A stretch of DNA of 64,000 bases, from the NCBI RefSeq assembly GCF_002105155.1, contig NW_019028986.1, positions 388,501-452,500 of the forward strand, in the 5' to 3' direction. The notes under the pieces are model-generated. The model did not search any database. It was not told the DNA's origin and saw nothing but the letters and a program-made list of their open reading frames with translations. Both the position numbers and the translations under genes were made by a program. Numbering within the stretch: the first letter of the stretch is position 1; the number at the start of each line of letters is the position of its first letter. The DNA comes from Lobosporangium transversale. Lineage: Eukaryota > Mortierellomycota > Mortierellomycetes > Mortierellales > Mortierellaceae. Below, piece by piece: positions 1 to 12,515 of this stretch.

Positions 1-749
1 TTGGGTGGTATTGGTCTTGCTATCTCATTACATGCCACAAATGATCGCCTTCGAGATGAGATTGTCCCTATCAATAAGTAATGTCCAATAATGGAACCGC
101 TTTTGTCCAAATGCTGAAAGACACAATGCATCAAGTTTAAAGGAGTTGCGGGATTCTAATACCACATGACTGGCTAAAGAAAGTGTTGTACTCTTTTTAT
201 TTTTCTTACATTGTGAACTACATATATTAGAACCTTTCCGATCCGTGTTTTAATGAAAGCCTGTGCAGAGTATGCAGAAGCGATGAAGAGCTGCAATCGT
301 GACAGCCAAAGGATTACTTTTGAGTACTTATGCTATACTTTTTGTCCCTATTTCCTTCACTTCTTTGATTTGGAATCAATCGATGATTCATACTCTTGCC
401 CTAAAAAAAAGAAAAAGACGTCAGCTTACAGGTCTAATTCCACTTTCGTTTCCATAGATATGTCATGCTCAAGGATGTAAACGACAGTTTCCAAGAAGCT
501 AGAGCGCTGGCAGACTTGCTAAGAGATATCCCTTCTCATGTCAATTTAATCCCATTCAATCCATGGCCGGGTAGTCATTATGTTAGCTCTCCTCGAGATC
601 ATATCGTTGGATTCTCTAGGATCGTTGAGAGCCTAGGCGTACCAACTACGATTCGCTGGCCTCGCGGCTTGGATATTATGGGGGCCTGTGGACAGTTGCG
701 TACAAGCCATGAACAGAAAGAAAGCAGGAAGATAGCAGTAACCCTTTGA
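1..749 (+). CDS. RlmN/Cfr-family radical-SAM rRNA methyltransferase, 3' part only
   Basis: This is the C-terminal part of an RlmN-like enzyme, a radical-SAM methylase that places a methyl group on C2 of an adenine in rRNA/tRNA; the start lies outside the window. Exons are <1-77, 231-323 and 458-749, all with GT-AG introns, and phases fit. The joined protein reads GGIGLAISLHATNDRLRDEI, then INKTFPI, ITFEYVMLKDVNDS and INLIPFNPWPGS-type blocks typical of RlmN. The C-terminal ACGQL motif carries the cysteine that forms the methylated intermediate in E. coli RlmN. The CX3CX2C cluster would be upstream and is not visible. COQ5 follows 217 nt downstream on the same strand. Cellular location (perhaps mitochondrion) is inference. 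Confidence 0.87.
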
Positions 750-965
750 TCATTTATTTTTACATTTGTATCATCTGCACTTATCCCAGTCATTATCATT
801 ATATTTATATGAAGCAACCGTATAAAAAAAAAATGCATTCAGATGTGGCTTGCCCGGAAAGACATTTCAATCCGATTGCACAGCAACCATTTTGTTTTTC
901 AAAGAGCTTCCTTCCTGTGCGTTTCACTTTTCTTCTCTCATTCTCAAAAAAAGAACACATTTGTC

Positions 966-2250
<1,285 letters not shown>

Positions 2251-2440
2251 AAGTGCTTAAAAAAGTAGAAAAAGGAAGGCAGCTATAGCTCATTTCGTGA
2301 TTTCATAAAGTCTAAAAGTATTTTAAACCATCGCGTTTTAGACAACAGAGCAAATTTTTCGTTTCTTCTATTACAAACTGAAAGATGAGAACTACAACCG
2401 CTATCGAAAAAAAAAGGAGAATCGTCTTGGTTTCTTCTTT

Positions 2441-4291
<1,851 letters not shown>

Positions 4292-4740
4292 GGTTGCAAG
4301 TTGTAAGTGTTTATATCTTGAGAAGAGGTCCTGTAGTCTTTATTGCTGCTTAAAGTATCGATAAATACAATAGATGAGAAATGAGAATGAAAAATTTGTA
4401 AGGTTGCTGTGAATGAGTGAAATGTTGAGAAAATGCTGCTTGTAGACAGAAAGGACGCGCACACTCTCTTCTCTTTCTTGCGGGTTGGTTTTATCACGTG
4501 ATGCTTGCGTCATGGAATCCTTCAAAAAGAGATGTCAGCTGATTTGTTGCTGCCTAGTGGCTAAAGCTTCCTTCCGTTTTCTCTTGGGCAGAAAGGTACC
4601 GGCCTAAGTATGGAACAGGTTAATTTTCCTTTGTAACGCAGTCTTTGCATCGTTAAAAAAATGCAATCGTCCCACAGTACCATAGATTAGAGGAATTGTT
4701 TATGCGATGCACATCACTACCAAGTAAACCATTAAAACCA

Positions 4741-4762
4741 AAAAAAAAAAAAAAAAAAAAAA
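4741..4762. repeat. A-tract at the left side of the Fanzor relic
   Basis: A homopolymer of about 22 A lies about 50 nt before the first recognisable Fanzor-like residues. Similar tracts occur in introns and intergenic DNA all over this window, so it need not belong to the element. Confidence 0.8.
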
Positions 4763-4812
4763 GACCGATCATTGTCCGCAAGGGACCGTAAGGGCTAAAA
4801 GACAAGGCCAGA

Positions 4813-6025
4813 ATGATATCCCTAGATGGTATAACCAATTATACCATAGACATTCGCCGAGCTAACTTTGATCCTGAGGAATATCGCGGATCTGGGTATG
4901 CCTTGGCAGGCTCTATTCGAATAGATAGGTTCCGCGCCCAATTGTCGGCCTACAAACTTAAGTAATTGCAATGTGTTCGGTACAAGAGGTTGCTAGAGAA
5001 TAAAACTGCCCGATTAATCTACTTCCACCCTTGGTGGCCTCGATCGCTATTTGACAGAGATTCGGAATGTCAAGTCTAAGGATGATGTTACCACAAGATA
5101 TCAAATTTTAGGCCTCGATCTTGGACAAGCTTGCGTAGTTGGAGCCAGCGCACTACTTCCTGTAGTTGACAAAAGCAGGGATGACAAGGGAGACCCTCCA
5201 TCCGTATGACTAGTCTTCCACAATCTGTCAGTGAAGCAAAAGACAGTATACTAGTCTACACTCAAGTTTCAACGTTAGCTAGCATATAGAAAAGATGCCG
5301 TTCCTTCTGGTACAAAATCGGTCTGCGATACCGAGAATAGTCTACTAGCAGTCCGAGGAGATGGTTGCAATATTGATAAATATTATGAGCAGTTTGAGAA
5401 AACAAAAGAATTACTTTCCGAATTCTATGATGGAGACAAAAATATAGTGAAGAGACTTCAATGGAACGCTAGGAAAGCTCGTGATACGGAGTTTAAGAAA
5501 ATCACCAACTGTCTGCGCAAGTCAATTGAGAGATCTATTGGAGAAAGGCGCGATGTTGCCAAGGCGGTTATTGGAATTGGACTCGGCCAATTCTCCTCAA
5601 ACATGAAGCTGTCTTCTTTCTATAGGACATTTCTTTCGTATTTCGTGCAGAAGATACACATTGCGTTCGACCCCGTTTTTAATATATCTTAATTACATCA
5701 ATTATACCAAACTGACTTTTTTATAAACGATATTGTAAACGCTCGAAGTTTAGATTACAAAGTCGTCAGTGTCAACGAATATTATACTTCCAAGAAATGT
5801 CCGGTTTGCAAGGATTTCGTCGGCAGGTTATATTGCAAAACCTGTGGAGCATTCATGCATCGCGACGTTATGGCAGGATACAACATTTGCAACGTCGTTC
5901 GTGGTCACCTTCTCCATCAACAACGACCTGCGTATCTCCAGCCAGTAGACAAACACAGAGGATATCCTTGGATGGAACCGACCACGTTTGCATGTAAGCG
6001 AGCCACTACGACAAAATCAAAATAG
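4813..6025 (+). pseudogene. Decayed Fanzor (eukaryotic TnpB-like RNA-guided endonuclease), C-terminal two thirds
   Basis: Homology is seen in one frame from 4813 to about 5000 and in the next frame from about 5006 to 6025. Landmarks in order: GSGYALAGSIRIDRF; LQCVRYKRLLENK; RYLTEIRNV; RuvC-I LGLDLGQACVVGAS (Asp codon 5117-5119); RuvC-II region AVIGIGLGQFSSN near 5565-5600; zinc ribbon EYYTSKKCPVCKDFVG and LYCKTCGAFMHRDVMAGYN with all four Cys and the RuvC-III Asp; then GHLLHQQRPAYLQPVD and YPWME. Disabling changes are stop codons at 4963, 5015, 5207, 5252 and 5276, and one frameshift near 5000-5006. An 87-nt segment (5654-5740) interrupts the conserved YFVQK/ARS join, keeps frame and has a stop. 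The N-terminal domains are not found upstream. Active Fanzors are guided by an RNA encoded at the element's end; this copy cannot make a full protein. Confidence 0.85.
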
Positions 6026-6612
6026 TTCACATTTGTGTTGCAAACACATCAGAAGTTTTGAACCGCACTTCTTGCTGACGCAATTCAGCCAAGAGTGTGC
6101 TGTACTCAATGATGAAATGAACCAGACTTTATCCTCTAAGCATTGGAGCATCTCCCGAAGACCCCTCGGGAGTCGGAGAAAAACCCTGATAGCCGTACTC
6201 TATTAGTTCTAACTTCTGATCATTCATTATGTCGCTATCCTTAGTATATAAATAAATAAAAAAGAATAGAAAAAAGCGGTTCATAGAATCATGGCTAGAA
6301 GACATCGCATCCTGATAATTAATTCTGATTATGAAGCTTGGTGCGCTATGACTATATTCCCAAAGAACTTCATTGCATTGAACAGGGATATTGACACCAG
6401 ATATTTTTTTTTTTTTTTTTTTTTTTTTTTGATAACAATAACCTCAGTAGAGCTTAGTTTGTTCTGGTTTTTTTCTTCTTTTAATTGAGTTATATATATT
6501 ACAATGAGATGAATAATGCCTAAACTATTGTATGAATTAAATAGAAAAGAGTGGTATGTGTACAAGTTTCTGACTGATTGTTTGTTTTGAAGTCTTCTCT
6601 CTTTTAGGGTGC
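6026..6612. other. Intergenic: Fanzor 3' flank and phosphate-transporter 3' region
   Basis: Apart from the hairpin, the stretch holds a 27-nt T tract (6404-6430) and AT-rich sequence that should include the 3' UTR of the phosphate transporter on the minus strand. No intact gene or clear terminal inverted repeat was seen. Confidence 0.6.
6152..6172 (+). ncRNA. Hairpin behind the Fanzor relic, candidate remnant of its guide (omega) RNA
   Basis: CTCCCGA (6152-6158) pairs perfectly with TCGGGAG (6166-6172) across the loop AGACCCC, followed by TCGGAGAAAAACCCTGATAG. It lies about 130 nt after the end of the Fanzor coding remnant on the same strand, where TnpB and Fanzor elements usually encode their guide RNA. 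The hairpin is seen directly; its function is inference, and no element end or target duplication was recognised. Confidence 0.35.
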
Positions 6613-8199
6613 TTAAGCAGTGGCAGCTCTCTTGGTGCCGCGCTCTTCAATTTCCTCGAGCGACATACCCTTAGTCTCGGGAATGAGGAAGGTACACAAG
6701 AAACCAAGAGCCATGACACCGGCAAAGATTCCAAGCAATTGAGGCAAGAAGGCGTGCTCACCGGGGGCTCCACCGATCTCTGCAACCTTATTGAAAAGGA
6801 AAGTAGCCAAGATAGCACCAAGCTTGCCAGCGGCAGCGGAGATACCGTGGGCAGTGGCGCGAACGCGGGTAGGGAAGACCTCACCAGGAACGACAAAAGT
6901 GGTGGTGTTGGGTCCAAAGTTAAAGAAGAACTGTGCCAAGGTGAAGACAGCAACGAAAAGAGGTACAATTGTCTTCAGCTTGTGGAATGCAACAGACAAG
7001 ATGATGAAAAGGATTGTCAACATGCCAAAACCCATGAATTGGATACGTTTGCGGCCCATCTTCTCAATCAAGAACACAGTGAACCAGTAACCGGGAACAA
7101 AACCGAGGAGAGAGACAGTCAAGTTGCCAAGAGTGGTTCTCCAGAGGTTGTCATAGACCGTACCATCGCCGACGAAACCCATGGCGTTCAGGACATAGGA
7201 CTGATTGAGAGAGATACCGTAGAAGGCGATATCGAGCAAAAACCAAGTAGAAGAGGTACCGATCAACACCTTAAGGTTTTCCCAAGCAGAGAAATACTCG
7301 ATGAAGTCACGGCCGTGGTTACGCTTAGCCTTGGCGTCAGCAATGGCAGTTTGTTGAGCAATGACCTCAGTAGCAGAGATAGTGTTGTTCTCAAGAGCTA
7401 CATTAGCAGTGGCACGATTAATAGCCTGGTTGGCCTTCTCAACATCGTTCTCAACGTCCATGGCGTAACGAGGAGATTCGGGCATGGTCATGCGGAGGTA
7501 GATGGTGGAAACAGCAGGGATGCATCCGACACCGATACAGATACGCCAGACAATGTCAAGGTAATCAACATCCTCAATAATGTAAGACTTGAAGATAGCG
7601 AGGACAATAAGAGTGACGACAGAGGCCATCATGTTTCCAATGCCTTGCATGGAGAAAATGATAGACATAAGCTGACCACGGCGACCAGCAGAGGCCCACT
7701 CAGACGTGACAGTAGCAGACATGGGATAATCACCACCAATACCAATTCCAAGGATGAAACGCCAGAAGGTAAGGTATGAGATGACGGTGGCACCCTTGGC
7801 GTTTGAGCCGACCATAGCGCAGCAGAAAGTTCCGAGAATGATGATCATGAGCTCCAGACCATAGATCTTCTGACGACCGCAGGCATCACCGAGGTAACCA
7901 AAAACAAGTTGACCAACAAGGGTTCCGAAAGAGGCCATTCCTTTAAGAGCGCCTTCAATGCCAGTGGGAATGTGACCATTAGTCTCCTTGTAGTAGACGT
8001 AGCCCAACATGGGGACAATCAAGTTAATGATGAAAACATCATAGGCATCGGTGAAAAAGCCAGTTCCGGAGGTAATGAGGGTACGAATAGTGAACCAGTT
8101 CCAAGAGGACTGCTCTTCCAAGTTGGAAAGGCTGACTTTTGGCTGTGCGACGGACTGGTCAATGGAGCCAGCATCATCAGATTTTTCAACAGCGGACAT
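6613..8199 (-). CDS. PHO84: High-affinity H+/inorganic phosphate symporter, PHO84 type
   Basis: Plasma-membrane major-facilitator protein that couples phosphate uptake to protons. It is a single 528-residue exon with about 12 membrane segments; the chosen ATG opens a soluble, acidic N terminus (MSAVEKSDDAGSID), whereas the open frame upstream is only a low-complexity 5' UTR. Visible features are TDAYDVFIINLIVPMLGY in the first helix, GRQKIYGLE after helix 2, GIGIGGDYPMSATVTSEW with the conserved Asp of phosphate symporters, MPESPRYAM before the long central loop, FLIEKMGRKRIQFMGF, and PETKGMSLEEIE at the C terminus. The promoter holds a TATA element at 8394-8400 and a CACGTG at 8696-8701, the type of site bound by Pho4 in yeast. 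Absence of introns is unusual among its neighbours. Relatives carrying other anions are possible. Confidence 0.92.
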   Translation of the reverse strand: MSAVEKSDDAGSIDQSVAQPKVSLSNLEEQSSWNWFTIRTLITSGTGFFTDAYDVFIINLIVPMLGYVYYKETNGHIPTGIEGALKGMASFGTLVGQLVFGYLGDACGRQKIYGLELMIIILGTFCCAMVGSNAKGATVISYLTFWRFILGIGIGGDYPMSATVTSEWASAGRRGQLMSIIFSMQGIGNMMASVVTLIVLAIFKSYIIEDVDYLDIVWRICIGVGCIPAVSTIYLRMTMPESPRYAMDVENDVEKANQAINRATANVALENNTISATEVIAQQTAIADAKAKRNHGRDFIEYFSAWENLKVLIGTSSTWFLLDIAFYGISLNQSYVLNAMGFVGDGTVYDNLWRTTLGNLTVSLLGFVPGYWFTVFLIEKMGRKRIQFMGFGMLTILFIILSVAFHKLKTIVPLFVAVFTLAQFFFNFGPNTTTFVVPGEVFPTRVRATAHGISAAAGKLGAILATFLFNKVAEIGGAPGEHAFLPQLLGIFAGVMALGFLCTFLIPETKGMSLEEIEERGTKRAATA

Positions 8200-8289
8200 T
8201 GTGATTTGATATGGAGGGAGTATAGGGAAAGTGTGAGAGTAAGGAAGAAAAGAGGTCTGCGAGTTTCTGTGCTTGCAGATGAGAAAGAA

Positions 8290-8326
8290 GAGAGGAAGAG
8301 AGGAAGAGAGGAAGAGAGGAAGAGTG
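8290..8326 (-). repeat. GA-rich 8-nt tandem repeat in the transporter 5' UTR
   Basis: Four to five near-identical GAGGAAGA units on the plus strand, giving a pyrimidine-rich (TCTTCCTC) leader on the transcript strand about 90-125 nt before the phosphate-transporter start codon. Such CT-rich leaders are common in strongly expressed fungal genes. Confidence 0.75.
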
Positions 8327-8393
8327 AGAGAGAAGACTGGGTTGATGAGTGAGGCTAGAAAAAAAAGAAGAAAAAAAGTTGGCAACAGGACAT

Positions 8394-8400
8394 ATTTATA
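8394..8400 (-). promoter_or_regulatory. TATA box of the phosphate transporter
   Basis: TATAAAT on the minus strand, 195 nt upstream of the start codon and just before the pyrimidine-rich leader. Spacing fits a fungal core promoter; no transcript start was mapped. Confidence 0.5.
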
Positions 8401-8695
8401 CAATGATTTAGTCCCCTTGGACGCATTTTATCTCGATCCAAAAAGGAAGAGTGGTGTTCTATAATTGTATTGAAATGCTGTGGCTAGTGCCAGTGTCTGG
8501 CTTAAAAGGCAAGGATAAGTCAGCAAGCTGAGTATGAACAAGCAAACTTTTTTTTTTTTTTGGTGGTGTGTGTGTAGTACAACCAAATGTAGACAGTACA
8601 TGAATGTTTATTTGTTTGTTTGGGTCAAGGAGCAAAAGAGAGAAAGCCCAATCGGATTGGTAGGGAGCACTGCTTCTGTCTGCGAACGAATCCTG

Positions 8696-8701
8696 CACGT
8701 G
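8696..8701. promoter_or_regulatory. CACGTG E-box in the phosphate-transporter promoter
   Basis: A GCACGTGT site about 500 nt upstream of the phosphate-transporter start codon. In Saccharomyces, Pho4 binds CACGTG to induce PHO84 under phosphate starvation. The link here is inference from motif and position only, since CACGTG occurs elsewhere in the window. Confidence 0.35.
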
Positions 8702-9193
8702 TAGCAATCATCAACCAATTGTTTTTGTTACCCATACCGCGTGCATCAATGTTGGTCAATTCTTTATTCTGGATCGACAATTAAAGTTTGGGAAGTGCAT
8801 ATTTGTGATGAAGGCCCTGTTCATCTTTTCCCAGACCTTTCCTAATGTTCCATTAACATTTTCTAAACGGGGATTATAGTGCATGCATCCTTTCTTATAT
8901 CTACAGTATCTCGCACCCCCGTCTGTCTTGTCTTACTCTATCGTGTCCGCATGGATAAAAGGGTTCTTTCTGTTTGATCAAGTTCCGTTCATTCATACAA
9001 ATCTGGCAATTCGATCTCATTTTTATTGATTAATTTAGACAAAAAAAGCCCATCCATCATCAAGATAAACTGTTTCTGATGCCTTTTCATCAGTATGGTT
9101 AGTGTTGCACATTTTCAATAAGCACATTGTTGCTTAGGATGCAAATGTCTGTACACTACCTCATGCAAGTTTGTAATGCTTTCTTTCTTTCTT

Positions 9194-9224
<31 letters not shown>

Positions 9225-9590
9225 GAAAAGCATATATTTCTGCTGCTCTTCTTTTGTCGAGCTAATACATTTAGTAAAAGTGAAATTATAAAAAAAAAGT
9301 ACCATTGATTCCTGTCTACATGTATTTGTAGTTTGGCATGGCCTGTACATGTACATGATAAAAAGCAACCCCTCTCTTATCGTCTTCTCCACTTCTCCAT
9401 ACAAATGTAGGGAGGAGCGGAAGAAGTGGGGTAAAGTTTAAGGAGTGAAAAAAAAGTTTGCCGTCAGTACTACTGTGCAACAGAGAGAGTAAACAATTTT
9501 AGTCCAGCTGGAACAGTACGATGATGTCAAATGTCATGTTTGTTCCTATTGGCGTCCTTTGTGAAGTTTATAGCCACCAAACTGTTCATC

Positions 9591-9608
9591 TTCCCACACG
9601 TGTGGGAA
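9591..9608. promoter_or_regulatory. 18-bp perfect palindrome centred on CACGTG
   Basis: TTCCCACACGTGTGGGAA is identical to its reverse complement and has the E-box CACGTG at its centre (9597-9602). It lies about 1.4 kb upstream of the phosphate transporter and 1.8 kb past the end of the next gene. It could be a dimeric bHLH factor site or a hairpin; nothing in the sequence decides which. Confidence 0.5.
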
Positions 9609-10099
9609 CGACATGACAAATGATATCCTAACCAACAATCAACACATCAACAAACTTTGATAGATCAATCCGCATGTGCAGATGCATTTTGTTTAGAAGC
9701 GCTAGAAATGGACAAATTTTCCTTTTTTTATTTAAATTGTATGCATATTATGTTGAGCTAAGTATATTTGTCCGTTTTGTCGATTGACCAGAAGCTGAAT
9801 CTGTTCTTTCCACACCAGATTCGGAAAAATCCTTTTTTTTAGATTCCAAATTTGATGATTTGCATACACATGTCAGAATGGGCAACAAGCTGTTCAAGAT
9901 CACTGGTATATATATAAATATTGTTATTTTTATTGTTGGTTACTGGCGAGGCAATGACGCTGGACTATAGGAAGTTGGATTTGAGGGGTGGATTCAATCG
10001 TTCCTCACATGAATCTGAGGTTTATCCATGTTCGTACCCTGTTTAATCACTACCTCACTGAAAGCTAAATCCACCTGTAATGGTTCTTTTTTTTTGGCT

Positions 10100-11060
10100 T
10101 GATGCTAAAAAGCCTGTAATTGACTTGTCTGGCTATAAAAAAAAAAAAAAAAAGAAGTATCGAGTTCAAATGGTTGGCTCCTTATCCATAAACTGAACTG
10201 TAAAGTCCATTCCAAGAGGTGGAAGACGCAACCTGAATTATATATTAGTGAGTGGAGACCGATTCCGTAGTAACACCGCATCAAATGAAGAGCCCTAAAT
10301 AGCAAAATTAGTTTAAGACACAGTCTGGCTGCCAAGAACACCACCAATCAGTTCTGAAATAGCACTATGCAGATCAGGACTGCTTAATTGTGTCAACCTG
10401 CTGAAGTTTCTCTTTCTGTAGAATGATGGAATAGGTGTTGCATAATGATCCTTATATACAAGGGCGAAAACGTAGACTGAGGATCTGTATCACTAGCATC
10501 ATATCTACTCTTAAACAGCTGTGGCTTCGGCCCAACAGCCATAAAAGAAAGGCTATAGGTGTGTGACATTTGCAAGTATCTGAACATGAGGTTCCGTCGA
10601 GGAATGCACCTTCGTGAGTGGCTACAATGGAAGTAAGTATAAACATTATTGGCATTGTAGATGCGAACTGGCTTGCGAGAAGAATCTGTAATCCTATTGT
10701 CTCTTCCTTCACACAGACCGTGGTGTCAACATTTTCCAGATCAAGCCAGGACTGGGATGCTCATATGTCTTGCTCATTGTAGCAGTTCTAGGATCTGCAT
10801 GACTTCTTCAGATCTGGTTAAGTAGTTTTTACCATGAAAGGCTTTACAAAAGGCTATAAGGCTCATCAGAACTCCACAACGTCTAACTGTCCATGCGTAT
10901 GCTTTTCCTTGTGCTCTAAGCGTCGATGAGGAATCTTTACTGAGCTGTACAACTCGCTCAATGGCTTGCACCCCTCTGATACCTCCACGATTTCAGGATT
11001 CGATATGACAATCTGGGCTGCTATATGAAGGGCTCGAGTCACGTTTCGACCCTAATCAAG
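10100..11060 (-). pseudogene. Possible decayed helical-repeat protein gene (low confidence)
   Basis: On the minus strand several broken reading frames give protein-like, helix-rich pieces: ALHIAAQIVISNPEIVEV, then GVQAIERVVQLSKDSSSTLR and RSEEVMQILELL, then EETIGLQILLASQFAS, and near the end LTQLSSPDLHSAISELIGG. The pieces resemble armadillo/HEAT-type helices but match no family I can name. Frameshifts and stops separate them and no splice model joins them cleanly. It may equally be chance open frame. Confidence 0.25.
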
Positions 11061-11394
11061 CGGTCTCGTCATTAGCCATTGGTGTAGAGAACCTCTATGG
11101 CCTCCATCGGATACGGAAGGCACACGTGAGGCTGAGAAAGGTTACATTATATCTTATTTCAGCCTTCTATTGCTCACTCACTCCTTCGACCTCACTTCTT
11201 CCCACCCATTACCATTTGTACATATTTCTTTTTCTCGTGGTGTAAGGAGTTGCCATTTCAAGCACTTAACTATCAATATATTCGTGTTTGTTTCAAAAGG
11301 TATCTGAAAAACTAGACTACTAACTTATAGACAGAAGATAAACAGCAGCAAGGATCTGCTCCCCTTATACTCGTGCAAAACATATCAGCTTCGC

Positions 11395-12515
11395 CTATAT
11401 GAGTTGTGTCATTGTTGTCCAAATCAAAAGACTCACAACAAACTGAAGTCTTGGCCAACCATAGTTCTTACTACCAGTATTGGCGGTATTGAAGGCAGAC
11501 AAATTTCTTGAGTTAGATGAATTAAGTGATGATGACAAAGCGGTTCCATTAAAAGTAGGAGCCAAAGGTGATAATTGCAGGACGCTGCCTAAGGAAGACT
11601 CAGAAGGAATTTTAGGACAGCCCTGTCCTTTGGCTAGCTTCTTCACATTCAGTGTTTTATATTCTTCAAGTAGGAAATCACAATATGTGGGGCGTCCACC
11701 CTCAGTGCAGGCATAGGGTGCATTGCCAAAAGCTCGTAGGGTGTATTCGCCTGCTGGCCAACTTTGAGGCACAAGCCAAGTAATGTTCTTATTTCGCTTG
11801 ACTTTTCAGGGAAAAAAAAAAAGTGCCATTTCGTGTCAGAATGAAATATACTCATGGAGCAGTGCTTTTTGTTCAAGTCAATTATTTCTGTTATTTTGCC
11901 TACCATCCCACTCTTCACGTGTTGAATTATCAAGATTGTCAATGAGGACCTTATTTTGCGCACTGAGAACCTGAAGCTGGACGTAGCTCAAGATTGCCAT
12001 GTCAGAATATTGGACTCTAAAACCCAGTTCTACGTTACAGCCTAAGTTGGAAAAAAAAAAAAAAATAAGATTGATTCAGTGTCTACAAAACATCAATCTT
12101 TCAATAAATCACTAAAGAGAAGTATAATAAAAGGGTTCATTGATCTGAGCAATACAGAATTCGTAATGAGAAAGGCTCTTTTAGCTCGTATATTGACTGT
12201 ATTAGCCAACATGAAGATGCCGAGAGACAAGAGTGTAGCTTTCCAAAATACTACTCTACCTGCATAGGCCTCGCTGTTATTCGTGGGTTTTACCCAAAAA
12301 ACTTGATCTGTTGATCGGTCCAGTTCACAAGCCCATATTAGAGAATGTAATAGCATCAGAAGTTAGGTTGAGAAGTATTACAAAGGCTACAAAGACTGGA
12401 AGCATGTAGAAACATTGCAGACAGATTAGGGGGGGGTTTTTTTCTCGAAAAAAATACCTGCAGACACGATATTTATCAGCGCAATGACGCCCAATGCAAT
12501 CGCAAAGGACTTCAT
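11395..12515 (-). CDS. Secreted GPI-anchored protein, KRE9/KNH1-like N-terminal domain
   Basis: Cell-surface protein of 216 residues. Exons on the minus strand are 12515-12458, 12307-12260, 12041-11904 and 11801-11395, and all phases agree. The N terminus MKSFAIALGVIALINIVSA is a signal peptide. Then come VFWVKPTNNSEAYAG, VQYSDMAILSYVQLQVL and ITWLVPQSWPAGEYTLRAFG, the W-x-P...G-x-Y-x-L/V pattern of the Ser-Thr-rich GPI-anchored (KRE9/KNH) beta-sandwich domain. A Cys-containing segment and a Ser/Asn-rich stalk follow. The C terminus ends in a short hydrophobic stretch (LQFVVSLLIW) expected of a GPI-attachment signal. Yeast relatives act in beta-1,6-glucan assembly, but the role of this short protein is unknown. 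The domain assignment is from pattern, not search. Confidence 0.78.

Larger units (their letters stand above)
8702..11394. other. Gene-poor interval with palindrome and possible gene debris
   Basis: About 2.7 kb without an intact gene. It contains a TTTC repeat running into a 28-nt T tract (9180-9224), the 18-bp palindrome at 9591-9608, and a stretch (10100-11060) listed separately as a possible relic. The remainder is AT-rich with no recognised coding signal. Confidence 0.6.

Noticed and set aside
6537-6968. 143-codon minus-strand frame overlapping the phosphate-transporter 3' end
   Set aside because: It is an out-of-frame overlap with a clear real gene on the same strand.
6739-7779. 346-codon open frame on the plus strand
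   Set aside because: It lies antisense inside the phosphate-transporter gene, whose membrane-protein codon use creates long antisense frames; the peptide is low-complexity and matches nothing.
8200-8403. N-terminal extension of the phosphate transporter
   Set aside because: The frame stays open upstream, but the sequence is a CT-rich leader giving a Phe/Leu/Ser low-complexity peptide, and the TATA box lies within it.
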